Source of the DNA: Candidatus Heimdallarchaeota archaeon
Lineage (GTDB): Archaea > Asgardarchaeota > Heimdallarchaeia > Heimdallarchaeales > Heimdallarchaeaceae
Direction: 5' to 3'
Length of the DNA stretch: 61,579 bases
Assembly (NCBI GenBank): GCA_016839875.1
Contig: JAEOTK010000291.1
Span: 1-61,579 of the forward strand
Part shown: positions 20,602 to 29,539 of the stretch, in pieces
How positions within the stretch are numbered: the first letter of the stretch is position 1
Layout of the letters: each line of letters opens with the position of its first letter
Translations under genes and position numbers: made by a program
Notes under the pieces: generated by a model
Seen by the model: only the letters and a program-made list of their open reading frames with translations
What the model was told of the DNA's origin: nothing
The model's database searches: none

Positions 20602-21603
20602 TTATCCTTGTTGACTCTTAGTAGAGATGTAGAGAATTTGTGGTTCTTTCTCAGGTTGTGGTGCTTTTCGCACTGGTTCTCGCAACATTATTGTTCTCTT
20701 CTTAGGTCCTGGAACAGAACCTTTGACTAGAACATAATTATTCTTTACAATACCATATTTAACAAAACCACCTTTAGGAACAATCTGAGTTCCATCAGAT
20801 CCAATTTGCATTATTCTCTTGTTGTATTCTGTTCTTATATGAAAACCCATTTGTCCATATCTTGGTATTGTCCACATCGTTCTTGATGGAGTCCAGGGAC
20901 CAATTGAACCAACACCACGTTTAGTTCCTTTGGATTTGTGTTGAAGAATTTTAATTCCATGTCTTTTAACCGGTCCTTGGAAACCTTTTCCTTTTGTAAC
21001 TCCAATAGCATCTACAAATTCGCCTGCTTTGAAAACATCTCGAATGAGAAGTTCTTTTCCTAAAAGAGATATCCCATATTCATACCCTTCTTCAATATTG
21101 CTACAACCAATTTTAATTTCAGCAATTTGAGGAGTTTTCATGCCCATTCCTGTTAAAAATGGTTGTGTATGAACAACTGCTCGTAATTCAACGATTTCTT
21201 TCAAATGAGATTCAAACTTCTTTTTTACTTTCTCAAAATCGTATTTTTTAGGAGGTTTTACTCTTCTTTTCAACTCTTCTTTTGTTTCAGTTGTAAGAAG
21301 ATCTGCTGCGATTTGTAAACCATAAGGTGTTTTCGAATACCCACGAAGACCAAAAACTACTATAGGTGGCGTTTCGATGCAAGTAAGCGCTACTGTTACT
21401 TCTCGATTAGCTAAATGACTTCTTGGTTGATCCTCTATATATATGCAGTGCGTCATTCCTGCTTTGATGCCAAGAAATCCAAGTAGTTTTGGAGCACCCT
21501 CGTATTTTTGCCAAGTGCGAGGTGCAGGTATTATTCTTCTTGCTCTTACCCTTCGGTATCCCAAAGATGACCGATGGGGAGCATGAGCCTTTCTATGCCC
21601 CAT
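20602..21603 (-). CDS. rpl3: 50S ribosomal protein uL3
   Basis: The 333-residue protein lies close to the peptidyl-transferase centre. It is recognised from GHRKAHAPHRSSLGYRR at the N-terminus, LGFLGIKAGMTHC, and the central loop VTKGKGFQGPVKRHG. It is the first gene of the rpl3-rpl4-rpl23-rpl2 cluster; the ATG is preceded by GAAGTGATAAT. A 10-bp palindrome CACTTAAGTG lies in the leader about 30 bases upstream. The protein is full length. Confidence 0.97.
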   Translation of the reverse strand: MGHRKAHAPHRSSLGYRRVRARRIIPAPRTWQKYEGAPKLLGFLGIKAGMTHCIYIEDQPRSHLANREVTVALTCIETPPIVVFGLRGYSKTPYGLQIAADLLTTETKEELKRRVKPPKKYDFEKVKKKFESHLKEIVELRAVVHTQPFLTGMGMKTPQIAEIKIGCSNIEEGYEYGISLLGKELLIRDVFKAGEFVDAIGVTKGKGFQGPVKRHGIKILQHKSKGTKRGVGSIGPWTPSRTMWTIPRYGQMGFHIRTEYNKRIMQIGSDGTQIVPKGGFVKYGIVKNNYVLVKGSVPGPKKRTIMLREPVRKAPQPEKEPQILYISTKSQQG

Positions 21604-21764
21604 ATTATCACTTCATTTTTTATATCTAAAACACTTAAGTGAATAGATTAATCATTAAGAGCAAATTGTTTATTATTTGCTTTCTAACGTCGTACTCCGT
21701 CACATTTAGCCTCATATAAATATGTCGTTAAGAAAGAAGTTAGAACAAGAATAAATTTCAAGAG

Positions 21765-22802
21765 CTATTTGTTTTTAATATCTATTAGATAGCAGTTTTG
21801 TGTCTTGCTTATATTTATAGTTGAATTTGTAAATTTCTCAGCTAATTCTATATTCGTTTTAGTATGGTTTGTAATCTTATTTGTAGTAAACTTTGAATTT
21901 CCATCAATTAAACTAAGGGGAATAATTAATTGATCAGCAGCGTATTCGTCTACTGCACCTGAGCTTTTTTCATTTTCCTTCCATTTTTCTGAACATAGTT
22001 TTCCAACAAATTCAGCAGATATCTTTTTCTCACCCACAATGAAACAGCCAGTGTTTGTTCCACTTGAATATTTACTTATCACCGTAAGCCCTGTACCTGG
22101 ATTGAGGCTATTTACATATGTTAAGTGAGGTTCTACAGTAACTGGGGGATTAGTTTCCTTTAGAAAACTCTTGTATTGTCTTTCTGCTACTTGTCTGCTT
22201 TCTAGATTTCTGGAAGCAACTGAAAAAACCTCAATTTTTTCTAATTTACCTTTCTCAGTAAAATCTACAGGTTGCAATGTATTATGTTTCTTAAATGAAA
22301 AAATGCAATCGCCCCCTCCTTTAGGGTAGAAACCATATCTATTAATCTTAACATTAATATTCTTATTCATTTTTTGTAAAAACGAATGAGTTATTTTTTC
22401 AATATATTCAATGGATGGAGCCCACTTTGTGTGAGTAGCTCCTCCTTTTATGTGTAACTCAAGATCTCTATCTTGAGTAGTAGCATAATGCATAACAGCT
22501 TGAGCAACTAAAGCTATACTTCCTGCAGTTCCAATAAAAACAGAAGCAGAGGAACTTGTTTGTTTTCCTGGTTCAATGGTTAATATTTGATTCCCAAGTT
22601 CTAACCCATCAACTAAAATACCAGATAATTGTTGAATCGCACTTATTGCTTCTATATGTTGTGCCCGTAAACCAGGATTAGAACGCTTTTCTCTTATGTT
22701 TTTTAATCGAAGTGACATATCGGTTGCTGCAGCAATAGCAGTGGATATTCGAACAACCGAACCTCCACCTTCTCCTAAAGAGCAGTCAAATTCAGTTTTC
22801 AT
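21765..22802 (-). CDS. rtcA: RNA 3'-terminal phosphate cyclase
   Basis: The 345-residue enzyme converts RNA 3'-phosphates to 2',3'-cyclic phosphates with ATP. The family start SLGEGGGSVVRISTAIAA (GEGGG signature), GLRAQHIEAI, the KGGATHTKWAPS segment and the HGG-like region near the C-terminus fit, but the C-terminal ~40 residues (NKITNHTKTNIELAEKFTN) look divergent. The last Lys/Asn-rich segment is also unusual. The gene lies downstream of rps9 on the same strand with 35 bases between them, so it may be read from the rpoD-rps9 operon. Its substrates in archaea are not settled. Confidence 0.9.
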   Translation of the reverse strand: MKTEFDCSLGEGGGSVVRISTAIAAATDMSLRLKNIREKRSNPGLRAQHIEAISAIQQLSGILVDGLELGNQILTIEPGKQTSSSASVFIGTAGSIALVAQAVMHYATTQDRDLELHIKGGATHTKWAPSIEYIEKITHSFLQKMNKNINVKINRYGFYPKGGGDCIFSFKKHNTLQPVDFTEKGKLEKIEVFSVASRNLESRQVAERQYKSFLKETNPPVTVEPHLTYVNSLNPGTGLTVISKYSSGTNTGCFIVGEKKISAEFVGKLCSEKWKENEKSSGAVDEYAADQLIIPLSLIDGNSKFTTNKITNHTKTNIELAEKFTNSTINISKTQNCYLIDIKNK

Positions 22803-22837
22803 GTCTAAAAATAGTTAAAACAAATAAAGAGAAAAAG

Positions 22838-23242
22838 TTATCGATAGGACTTTTGAAATCTTGATCTTGCACTTTTTCCTCCAAAATGCTTGGATTCAGT
22901 TCTTCTTGGATCTCCTGAAACAATGGTTTTATCATAAAGCACAAATTTCTCTTTAAGACTTAAATCTTCAAAATATTCTATTAAACCTCTAGCAATAGCA
23001 GTACGTACTGCTTCAGCTTGACCCATGAATCCTCCTCCTCTAACCCTGATTTTGATATCAACAGAATTTCTGAAATCTTCACCAGCAAGAATAAAGACTT
23101 CACTTATTTTTTCTCTACTCAATTCATTAGGGATGATTTCTAGAGGTACTCCGTTGATCCTAATTCTACCCTTACCTTCTTTGATCGTTGCACGAGCAAT
23201 CGCTGTTTTTCTTTTTCCAGATGATACAATAACCTTTGCCAT
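22838..23242 (-). CDS. rps9: 30S ribosomal protein uS9
   Basis: The protein of about 134 residues has a C-terminal tail that reaches the P-site tRNA ([12 protein letters not shown], ending in the expected basic -KSYR). The core shows [17 protein letters not shown] and [24 protein letters not shown] 23242 is chosen over the in-frame start at 23269, since GGGTGA lies just before it and the longer start would overlap rpl13. It follows rpl13 within 10 bases. Confidence 0.96.
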   Translation of the reverse strand: MAKVIVSSGKRKTAIARATIKEGKGRIRINGVPLEIIPNELSREKISEVFILAGEDFRNSVDIKIRVRGGGFMGQAEAVRTAIARGLIEYFEDLSLKEKFVLYDKTIVSGDPRRTESKHFGGKSARSRFQKSYR

Positions 23243-23252
23243 TTCTTTCACC

Positions 23253-23720
23253 CTATTCTTCCCATCCAAATTCTTTACAGAGGTCGCCTATAGTTATTTT
23301 TTTGCAGGTTAATTTATCTGCATCAGCAAATTTCGGCTTAATTATCTTTGCTTTTGCAAACTCTTTTGGTACTCCAATATAGGTTAATAATCTATGATAA
23401 GCTTCTTTTCCTCTACTTTTTTTCCAAGGAAGCATTCCTCTAACGGTTCTTCTTACTAATCTGTCAGGTCTCTTTGGATGGAATGGACCTCTTCGTGGAT
23501 TGGTATGAGTGTGTATCTGTTGCATTTCTCTATATTCTCTTAAAACTGAATGTTTTTTCCCAGAAATAACAGCTTTTTCGCAATTTAGAATATTTACAGC
23601 GTGTCCTTGTAGTAAATATTTAGCGACTTCAGTGCATAAACGACCTAAAATTGCATTTTCAGCATCGATATTAATTTTTGAGACAGAGATTTGGGGTTCC
23701 ATATTACTTTCTTTTGGCAT
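23253..23720 (-). CDS. rpl13: 50S ribosomal protein uL13
   Basis: The 155-residue large-subunit protein shows the family motifs [18 protein letters not shown], the [20 protein letters not shown] basic stretch, and [10 protein letters not shown]. The start ATG has GAGGAAGA directly upstream. It is the third gene of the cluster rpoD-rpl18e-rpl13-rps9, which is a widespread archaeal gene order. It is separated from rpl18e by 13 bases. Confidence 0.96.
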   Translation of the reverse strand: MPKESNMEPQISVSKINIDAENAILGRLCTEVAKYLLQGHAVNILNCEKAVISGKKHSVLREYREMQQIHTHTNPRRGPFHPKRPDRLVRRTVRGMLPWKKSRGKEAYHRLLTYIGVPKEFAKAKIIKPKFADADKLTCKKITIGDLCKEFGWEE

Positions 23721-23733
23721 TTTTCTTCCTCTT

Positions 23734-24108
23734 TTATATTATAATCTTGATTTTCTTTGGTTCATGCCCCGAACTCATCAATTCATTTATAGTTAGATGT
23801 TTGGACTTGGAAGCTTTTATCTTTTCTTTGGCAGTTTCAGAGAATTTCAAAGCAGCAATTGTTACAGAATGTTTCAACTCCCCGGAGCTTAAGACTGAAC
23901 CAGGAACAACTACAACGTCATTCGCTTTTGTGTGTCTATTAATCTTACTTAGATTTGTAGCTGCTCTTTGTCTTCTAGATTTTTCTAACCTTTCAGCTAT
24001 AGTTTTCCATAGAGCAGCTTTGCTTTCAGAAGATTTCTTCTTCAATTGATTTATGAGTTCAGCTAAGTTTGGGTCAGTTGTACCTGTTTTTCTTGGCAAT
24101 TTTAGCAC
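23734..24108 (-). CDS. rpl18e: 50S ribosomal protein eL18
   Basis: The 124-residue protein is a eukaryotic/archaeal-specific large-subunit protein. RKTGTTDPNLAELINQLKKKS and LWKTIAERLEKSRRQRAATNLSK (given as two neighbouring segments) match the family, as does VVVPGSVLSSGELKHSVTI. It appears to start with GTG at 24108, three bases after the rpoD stop, with GGTG immediately upstream. The gene order rpoD-rpl18e-rpl13-rps9 supports the assignment. Confidence 0.94.
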   Translation of the reverse strand: MLKLPRKTGTTDPNLAELINQLKKKSSESKAALWKTIAERLEKSRRQRAATNLSKINRHTKANDVVVVPGSVLSSGELKHSVTIAALKFSETAKEKIKASKSKHLTINELMSSGHEPKKIKIII

Positions 24109-24111
24109 ACC

Positions 24112-24945
24112 TTATACTTTCTTTTCATCTTCTAATATTTGAGTTTCAATAGTCTTTTTGAAGTCGTCGATTTTTGCGAGAAGTATATCTCCAGCTTTTG
24201 TTAATACATCGGGTGGAGTTAACCCTCCATTTGTTTCAAAAGAGACGATGATCTTATTTGAATCCTTTTGAATTGATATGGCATTAGGTTCACAAAAATC
24301 TAAACAATAGTTACACAATGTACAATTTAGAGGATTTGCAACTTGTACTTCATCACCTACTTTTTGGTAGACACCTCTATAACATGCAGTTACGCATGCG
24401 AAACAATTAGTACACTTATCTTTGCTTATTTTTAATAATGGAAACTCTTGATATCCAATTGCTGATACTGGTTGCCACTTTGCATGCTCTTTCCCAATTC
24501 CTAATTGAGCCATACATTCAAGTTCCAAGTTTTGGTTTGGTCCTAGTTTAACTATGGGTATTTTATCACTGATAGGTTTAACCCCATCTTGAGATGATAC
24601 TAAATCACCACTATATGCTACAGCTGATGTTTGATTATCAGTCTCTTTAGAAAGTGTTAAGGTCACTGTACATAGATTGCACCCAATACCTCCACAGTCA
24701 CATTGATCTCTAAAATTCAAATCTAGAGAATCTGCATCATATTTTAGAGGTATTAGTCCTAATCTATGAGCAATAAACTCATCAAATAGAGGTGAGGTAT
24801 TCCTTAGAACATAAACGTCTTCAATAACAAGAGATGGAACATCAGCTAATGCTATACGACGAATTGCGTTAACAAATGCCAATGTGATATCTGACAAGAT
24901 TAACCTGATGGAATTGGGAAACAATTCAATGAGTTCTATTTCCAT
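24112..24945 (-). CDS. rpoD: DNA-directed RNA polymerase subunit D (Rpo3)
   Basis: The 277-residue homologue of bacterial alpha and eukaryotic RPB3/AC40 forms the D-L assembly platform. The N-terminal core (RLILSDITLAFVNAIRRI, then VPSLVIEDVYVLRNTSPLFDEFIAHRLGLIPL in pieces) is canonical. It contains an intact ferredoxin-like insert with two Cys clusters, CTNCFACVTAC and CTLCNYCLDFC, so it may carry one or two Fe-S clusters. An additional cysteine pair CDCGGIGCNLC lies near residue 85. The ATG at 24945 is chosen over longer in-frame starts, since AGGTG sits just upstream. It heads the rpl18e-rpl13-rps9 cluster. Confidence 0.96.
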   Translation of the reverse strand: MEIELIELFPNSIRLILSDITLAFVNAIRRIALADVPSLVIEDVYVLRNTSPLFDEFIAHRLGLIPLKYDADSLDLNFRDQCDCGGIGCNLCTVTLTLSKETDNQTSAVAYSGDLVSSQDGVKPISDKIPIVKLGPNQNLELECMAQLGIGKEHAKWQPVSAIGYQEFPLLKISKDKCTNCFACVTACYRGVYQKVGDEVQVANPLNCTLCNYCLDFCEPNAISIQKDSNKIIVSFETNGGLTPPDVLTKAGDILLAKIDDFKKTIETQILEDEKKV

Positions 24946-25117
24946 AGTGGCACCTAGTAAAGGATTAATACTATTACGCACCGAATGATGATAATAAAAA
25001 AGGTTTTCCATATTCAAGTCTTTTAAAATAGACCAGAAAGAAATCCTAAGTGCTAATTGAATATGTTATGTCTTGAAAATTTGTATGAGCTCTTTAATTC
25101 AGATATTTGAAGCCCAA

Positions 25118-25288
25118 CTATCCAAATAAATCTTGTATGTTAAACTGAGCCCAATCTATTAGTCCAAATATTACCCCCATAATTATTACGAAGATGATAA
25201 CTGCAACGCCAATAAGTAATATCTCTTCTAGTATGGGGCCACCTCTTCTATTTCTCTTTAGATTTTTGAATATGGATAGGATGTACAT
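25118..25288 (-). CDS. Small type IV pilin-like membrane protein
   Basis: A 56-residue protein has a basic N-terminus (KRNRRGG), directly followed by PILEEILLIGVAVIIFVII, a hydrophobic stretch with a glutamate pair near its start, and a short polar tail ending FNIQDLFG. The layout of basic residues, Gly-Gly and an acidic residue before a long hydrophobic helix resembles class III (prepilin/archaellin) signal peptides. It is too short for a full pilin with a globular domain. It sits upstream of rpoD and 4 kb from pilus-type ATPase and membrane genes. It was read directly from the sequence; the ATG is at 25288. Confidence 0.55.
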   Translation of the reverse strand: MYILSIFKNLKRNRRGGPILEEILLIGVAVIIFVIIMGVIFGLIDWAQFNIQDLFG

Positions 25289-25408
25289 TTTACTCAATAT
25301 TGTTGTTCACATGAATATTTAAACCCAACAAGAATGGGGAGGATAAGGGTATAGTAGTATAGTATATTTCTAGGAAAAGAGTTGAAAAAACAAGATAGTT
25401 AATTGTGG

Positions 25409-25490
25409 TGCGGAGAGGGAGATTCGAACTCCCGGACCACTAAGGACTAGATCCTCATTCTAGCGCCTTTGACCACTCGGCAATCTCCGC
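25409..25490 (-). tRNA. tRNA-Leu(GAG)
   Basis: The acceptor stem GCGGAGA (25490-25484) pairs with TCTCCGC. The anticodon stem CTAGA/TCTAG encloses the loop ATGAGGA, giving anticodon GAG. It has the long leucine-type variable arm and a T-arm with GGGAGTTCGAATCTCCC. CCA is encoded at 25408-25406. No intron is present, making it the best internal comparison for the intron-bearing tRNA-Leu(CAG). Confidence 0.95.
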
Positions 25491-25744
25491 TTTGCTTGTA
25501 TTGAACCGAACTTTTGGATTTTTAACTTTATCGACACATGCTCTCACCTCGTTTGAATTAATACACAAAACAATTCTTCGAATACTTACAATTATTCATG
25601 GGAAAACATATTGGTGTAAAGTGTCGTTTAAGGCCAATAATACTATGATTTAAGTGCTAATAAAAAAAAAGTAGAAAATCACTTTCAGAGCTGTCTCTGT
25701 AGTAAGTATAAATATGAAATTCTCGTGTTTAGTTTTAGACTACA

Positions 25745-26962
25745 ATGATGAATACACCTGATGAAGAATTTTTCAATTCTCTAATTAAGAAACCATCTGT
25801 ATTTAAGGACATAAGCTGTATGTCGGTTACATTTATTCCTCCCTATCTTCCACATAGAGAAGAAGAACTGCGAACACTTGCAAAATATTTCAAGAATATT
25901 TTTGATACTCAAGATGAACCTTTAAGAAAAGTTACAATTTCAGGCCCTACTGGCTCAGGAAAGACAACACTAGCAAAGCGATTTGGCCAATTACTAGAAA
26001 ATATAGATAAACAGAAAAACTTCATTTTTATCTACATCAATTGCCGAATTTACAAAAGTCCTTATCTAATTGTCAGCACGATTGCACGTAAATTAAACAA
26101 AGCTATACCACCCAGAGGATATTCTTTTGAAGAACTACAATCGCTCCTAATTCGTCTACTAGATTTCTATTCACCTAAAGTACTATTAGTTCTAGATGAG
26201 ATAGATTATCTAATATCCAGAACTGGGACTGATTTTCTTTACACACTTCTAAGAATAAGTGAAATGACTACTAAACAGTGGATTTCTCACATTTTCATTG
26301 CAAGAAATTTGAATTTTATTCATCAACTTGATGCGAGTACACAAAGTAGTTTCCAATCGAGCCATATATCTTTGGATAAGTATTCTGAAACAGATCTAAG
26401 GGACATCATCAGATCTCGAGCAGAATTAGCATTTTATGATGGAGTAATAACATCAGACTCTATAGAGTTGATTGCAGACATTGCAAGCAGATCTGGAGAT
26501 GCTAGATATTCGATTGAACTCTTATGGGGTGCTGGTCAATGTGCAGATGATGAAAGTTCACCAATAGTCTATCCAGATCATGTAAGAAAAGCTAAAGCCC
26601 TTATTCATCCAGAAATTCGAAGAGAAATTATTCTTACCTTATCCTTGCATCAGCAATTGATACTGCTTGGAATAATAAGAAAACTAAAACATACAAAGAA
26701 TGCTTATATCTCGACAAATGATGCTATTAGTTCCTATAAACTTGTTTGTGAAGAGCATAAAGAAGATGCCAGAAAGCATACGCAGGTATGGACTTATCTT
26801 AAGGAATTGACTAAACAAGATATAATTAGCACTAAGATTTCAGGGGAAGGAATGCGAGGGAAAACAACATTGATTAGCATACCAGACATATCTTTAGAAT
26901 CTATAGAAGTATTTCTGGAAAGAACAATAGAAAACCAGAAGAAAGCAATAGAACACACTTAG
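25745..26962 (+). CDS. cdc6: Orc1/Cdc6-family replication initiator ATPase
   Basis: The 405-residue AAA+ protein has Walker A GPTGSGKTT (about residues 67-75), Walker B LLVLDEIDYL near residue 155, sensor-1-like FIARNLNF, and a C-terminal winged-helix region ending near residue 380. This is the archaeal origin-recognition/helicase-loading protein family. The start is one of two adjacent ATGs; a TATA-like GTATAAATATG lies about 35 nt upstream. A winged-helix gene follows. I looked for origin recognition box-like repeats in the 250 bases upstream and did not see convincing copies. It may be one of several paralogues. Confidence 0.85.
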   Translation: MMNTPDEEFFNSLIKKPSVFKDISCMSVTFIPPYLPHREEELRTLAKYFKNIFDTQDEPLRKVTISGPTGSGKTTLAKRFGQLLENIDKQKNFIFIYINCRIYKSPYLIVSTIARKLNKAIPPRGYSFEELQSLLIRLLDFYSPKVLLVLDEIDYLISRTGTDFLYTLLRISEMTTKQWISHIFIARNLNFIHQLDASTQSSFQSSHISLDKYSETDLRDIIRSRAELAFYDGVITSDSIELIADIASRSGDARYSIELLWGAGQCADDESSPIVYPDHVRKAKALIHPEIRREIILTLSLHQQLILLGIIRKLKHTKNAYISTNDAISSYKLVCEEHKEDARKHTQVWTYLKELTKQDIISTKISGEGMRGKTTLISIPDISLESIEVFLERTIENQKKAIEHT

Positions 26963-27040
26963 TGTTAAAGGAAATTGACATCTATTTGGTTAATAGTTAA
27001 AGGAAGATAATGAAGAAAACATAAAGAATGGGATTAGGGA

Positions 27041-27349
27041 ATGACGGACACAACACGTATTATTAATAAAAGTAAGACCGAAATTGAGGATGTACTATCG
27101 TCTAGAGGAAGAGTCAGAATTCTGAAGCTGTTAGCAGAATTAGGTGAATTGAATGTTTCAGCTATTTCAAGAACCATTAATTTAAATCATTCTGCTGTAA
27201 AAGAGCATTTACGTTTTTTGACAGAAGTTGGTCTTATCAAAGAAAAACGATTTGGAAGAATTCTAATATATCAATTTGAGGAGAATAATATTTTATCTCA
27301 ATCTCTCAAACAGGTATTCAAAATTTGGAACGATAACGGAACGCAATAG
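27041..27349 (+). CDS. ArsR-like winged-helix transcriptional regulator
   Basis: The 102-residue protein has a complete winged helix-turn-helix: SSRGRVRILKLLAELGELNVSAISR as helices 1-2, LNHSAVKEHLRFLTEVGLIKE as the recognition helix, and RFGRILIYQF as the wing. The N-terminal DTTRIINKSKTEIEDVL is a leader helix. It lies 78 bases downstream of the Orc1/Cdc6 gene and might be co-transcribed. No metal or ligand site is visible, so the effector is unknown. Confidence 0.8.
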   Translation: MTDTTRIINKSKTEIEDVLSSRGRVRILKLLAELGELNVSAISRTINLNHSAVKEHLRFLTEVGLIKEKRFGRILIYQFEENNILSQSLKQVFKIWNDNGTQ

Positions 27350-27369
27350 ATAAAAAGAAGAAATAATGG

Positions 27370-27444
27370 TGCCTCGACCGGGATTTGAACCCGGGTCTGC
27401 GGAGTGAGAGTCCGCAATGATTGGCCGAGCTACACCATCGAGGC
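27370..27444 (-). tRNA. tRNA-Glu(CTC)
   Basis: The acceptor stem GCCTCGA (27444-27438) pairs with TCGAGGC. The anticodon stem GCGGA/TCCGC encloses the loop CTCTCAC, giving anticodon CTC. The D-arm has GTGTAGCTCGGCC and the T-arm GGGTTCAAATCCC. CCA is encoded at 27369-27367. No intron is visible. Confidence 0.95.
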
Positions 27445-27539
27445 AACATATTAGAGAAAAGGACCTCACTTTTTAATTTTTTTCTTACTGCTACAGAATG
27501 CTTTTTATTTAGAACATAGTTAATTTCACTCTGGAAAAG

Positions 27540-28376
27540 ATGCGATACTTAGTTAGAACCTATTACGATGGAAAAAACTACTATGGCTATCAAAGACAGC
27601 CAAACCTTTCAACTGTTGAAGGAGAAATTATCAGTGCACTGGTCGAAACAGGTCACATAGAAACAGCAAAAAAGAACCAGTTCAAAAGTGCAAGTAGAAC
27701 AGATAGAAATGTGAGTGCAATTGGTAATGTTTTTGCTTTTGATTCTAATAAAGAAATTATAATCAATCAGATTAATGCTGAATGCCCTAAAGATAAATCG
27801 ATAATCTGCTGGTCTTATGGAGAAACGACAGAGAATTTCTCACCAAAATATAGCAAATGGAAGAAATATTGGTACGTGCTACCGAGTCCTTATGTTGAAG
27901 AAATAACAGATCTTACCTTGAATGAAATCAAAGGGTTGTGTTCTCGTTTTGTTGGAGAACACGATTTTCGACTCTTTTGTAAAGTTGATCACAGAGATAC
28001 AAATAGAAGTATCTACGAAATTAATGTAAAGAAGGAGATGGATGCTTTAATATTCGAATTTATAGCACCTTCATTCTTATGGGAGCAAGTAAGAAGAATA
28101 GTGGCATATATCTTGAATTACAAAGAAATATCTAAAGAACTGAAAAGAACTGAAGAATTACTGATTGCTCAAGACAAAATAGATGGTTTAAATATAATGC
28201 CTGCATCTCCAAAAAGTTTGATATTAGTAGAACACCATTATGAGGATATAACTTGGCATAATTGTGACAATTCTATTTTACTAATAAAAAAGAAAATCAA
28301 GAGCCGTTTAGCTAATCTAAGGAAAGAATCACTATTAAATTCTGCAATCCATGATTTCTTTGAAACTTGTTGCTAA
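27540..28376 (+). CDS. truA: tRNA pseudouridine synthase A
   Basis: The 278-residue enzyme modifies uridines in the anticodon arm (positions 38-40). The catalytic aspartate lies in SRTDRNVSAIGNV, near residue 54, with RYLVRTYYDGKNYYGYQRQP at the N-terminus; GEHDFRLFCK and FLWEQVRRIVAYIL match the conserved C-terminal half. The glycine of the usual RTDxGVHA motif is replaced by Asn, a modest departure. The 3' end overlaps the convergent RFC gene by four bases. Confidence 0.92.
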   Translation: MRYLVRTYYDGKNYYGYQRQPNLSTVEGEIISALVETGHIETAKKNQFKSASRTDRNVSAIGNVFAFDSNKEIIINQINAECPKDKSIICWSYGETTENFSPKYSKWKKYWYVLPSPYVEEITDLTLNEIKGLCSRFVGEHDFRLFCKVDHRDTNRSIYEINVKKEMDALIFEFIAPSFLWEQVRRIVAYILNYKEISKELKRTEELLIAQDKIDGLNIMPASPKSLILVEHHYEDITWHNCDNSILLIKKKIKSRLANLRKESLLNSAIHDFFETCC

Positions 28377-29350
28377 GATTCTTTTTTTGACCCTTCTTTC
28401 ACTAATTTTGCTAAAAAAGCGCTTAATTGAATATTACCAGATGCACCCTCAGAAATCCTGAAGTCAACTTCTGCGAGGAATTCAGTTATTTCCAATTTCT
28501 GCAAATCAGGCAAAGACAAAGTTGGAATTTCCCTGTAAATCTGATGTGTAACATCGGTTCCAGATAATCCGTATTCAAGAATAAGGTGTTGTAGAACATC
28601 TCGAGATTTTTGAAAATCACCCTCTAGTGCTGCTTTGAGCATTTCACGAATTCTTTCAGGATCTGCATGACCTACAGTTTGTAAAACGGTTATCTTTTCT
28701 ATTGATTTTCCTGATGCTGCAGTTGACTGAAGTATATTTATTGCTTTTCTTAAATCTCCTTCTGCAATATATAGAACAGTATCAATTCCTTCTTTGTCAT
28801 ATACTAATTTCTCATCATCACAGATGTATGTAATATACTCATTCATACTTTTTTGATCTAGTGGCTTAAATCTAAAAATTGCACAACGAGACTGTATTGG
28901 TTCAATTATCTTGCTGGAGTAATTACATATAAGCGCAAAACGACTTGTTTTAACGTATCTTTCCATCGTCCTTCTTAGAGCATGTTGTGCCGCTGAGGTT
29001 AGACTATCTGCTTCATCTAAACATATAATTTTGAATGGAATATCTCCATATGATGCAGTACGAGCAAATTCCTTAACCTTTGTTCGAATTGCATCTATTC
29101 CTCTATCATCAGAAGCATTGAGTTCTAACAAATTGCGAGAGACATTTGTTGTACCATATAGATCATTAGCTAAAGCTAATAGAGCAGTAGTTTTTCCTGT
29201 TCCTGGTGGTCCTGCGAAAAGAAGATGTGGGAGATTCTTTCTTTCAACAAAACCTTTCAAACGAACTACAATGTCTTTGTGTCCCTTTAGTTTATCAAGT
29301 GTTTTGGGTCGATATTTTTCAGTCCACATTATGCCATATTTGTCTGTCAT
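28373..29350 (-). CDS. rfcS: Replication factor C small subunit
   Basis: The 325-residue AAA+ clamp-loader subunit loads PCNA. It shows WTEKYRPKTLDKLKGH, Walker A GPPGTGKTT near residue 48, the ASDDRGID segment, Walker B LDEADSLT, the SRC-type arginine finger (IQSRCAIFRFKPL) and a C-terminal collar helix. The start ATG is followed by TDKYGIMWTE, as in other archaeal small subunits. It converges with truA, overlapping at the stop codons, and the large subunit gene is not adjacent. Confidence 0.95.
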   Translation of the reverse strand: MTDKYGIMWTEKYRPKTLDKLKGHKDIVVRLKGFVERKNLPHLLFAGPPGTGKTTALLALANDLYGTTNVSRNLLELNASDDRGIDAIRTKVKEFARTASYGDIPFKIICLDEADSLTSAAQHALRRTMERYVKTSRFALICNYSSKIIEPIQSRCAIFRFKPLDQKSMNEYITYICDDEKLVYDKEGIDTVLYIAEGDLRKAINILQSTAASGKSIEKITVLQTVGHADPERIREMLKAALEGDFQKSRDVLQHLILEYGLSGTDVTHQIYREIPTLSLPDLQKLEITEFLAEVDFRISEGASGNIQLSAFLAKLVKEGSKKES

Positions 29351-29539
29351 TTGCTCACAACATCAAGTAAAAGTTTTTTCTATTTAAAGTTATTACAACA
29401 TTCTTAATTCGAACAGATCAACAATATAGCTTACTCTTTCCAGAAATTGAATAGGGAACCATAGAAGACAAAGATTGAAGTAAAAAAAGTGGTGTTGATA
29501 TAGTTTACACTAGAACTATTGGTGAAAAGATGATTGTAG

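Noticed and set aside
19687..20730. Plus-strand frames antisense to rpl23-rpl4-rpl3
   Set aside because: The minus strand holds well-supported ribosomal protein genes, and the plus-strand frames have no family match.
21640..21650. CACTTAAGTG palindrome before rpl3
   Set aside because: A 10-bp palindrome in A+T-rich DNA is easily expected by chance, and it has no second copy nearby.
23025..24049. Plus-strand frames antisense to rps9, rpl13 and rpl18e
   Set aside because: They are shadows of conserved ribosomal protein genes on the minus strand.
25500..25745. Candidate origin recognition boxes upstream of cdc6
   Set aside because: Only a weak ORB-like string (ATGGGAAAACATA) was seen once, not repeated in either orientation.
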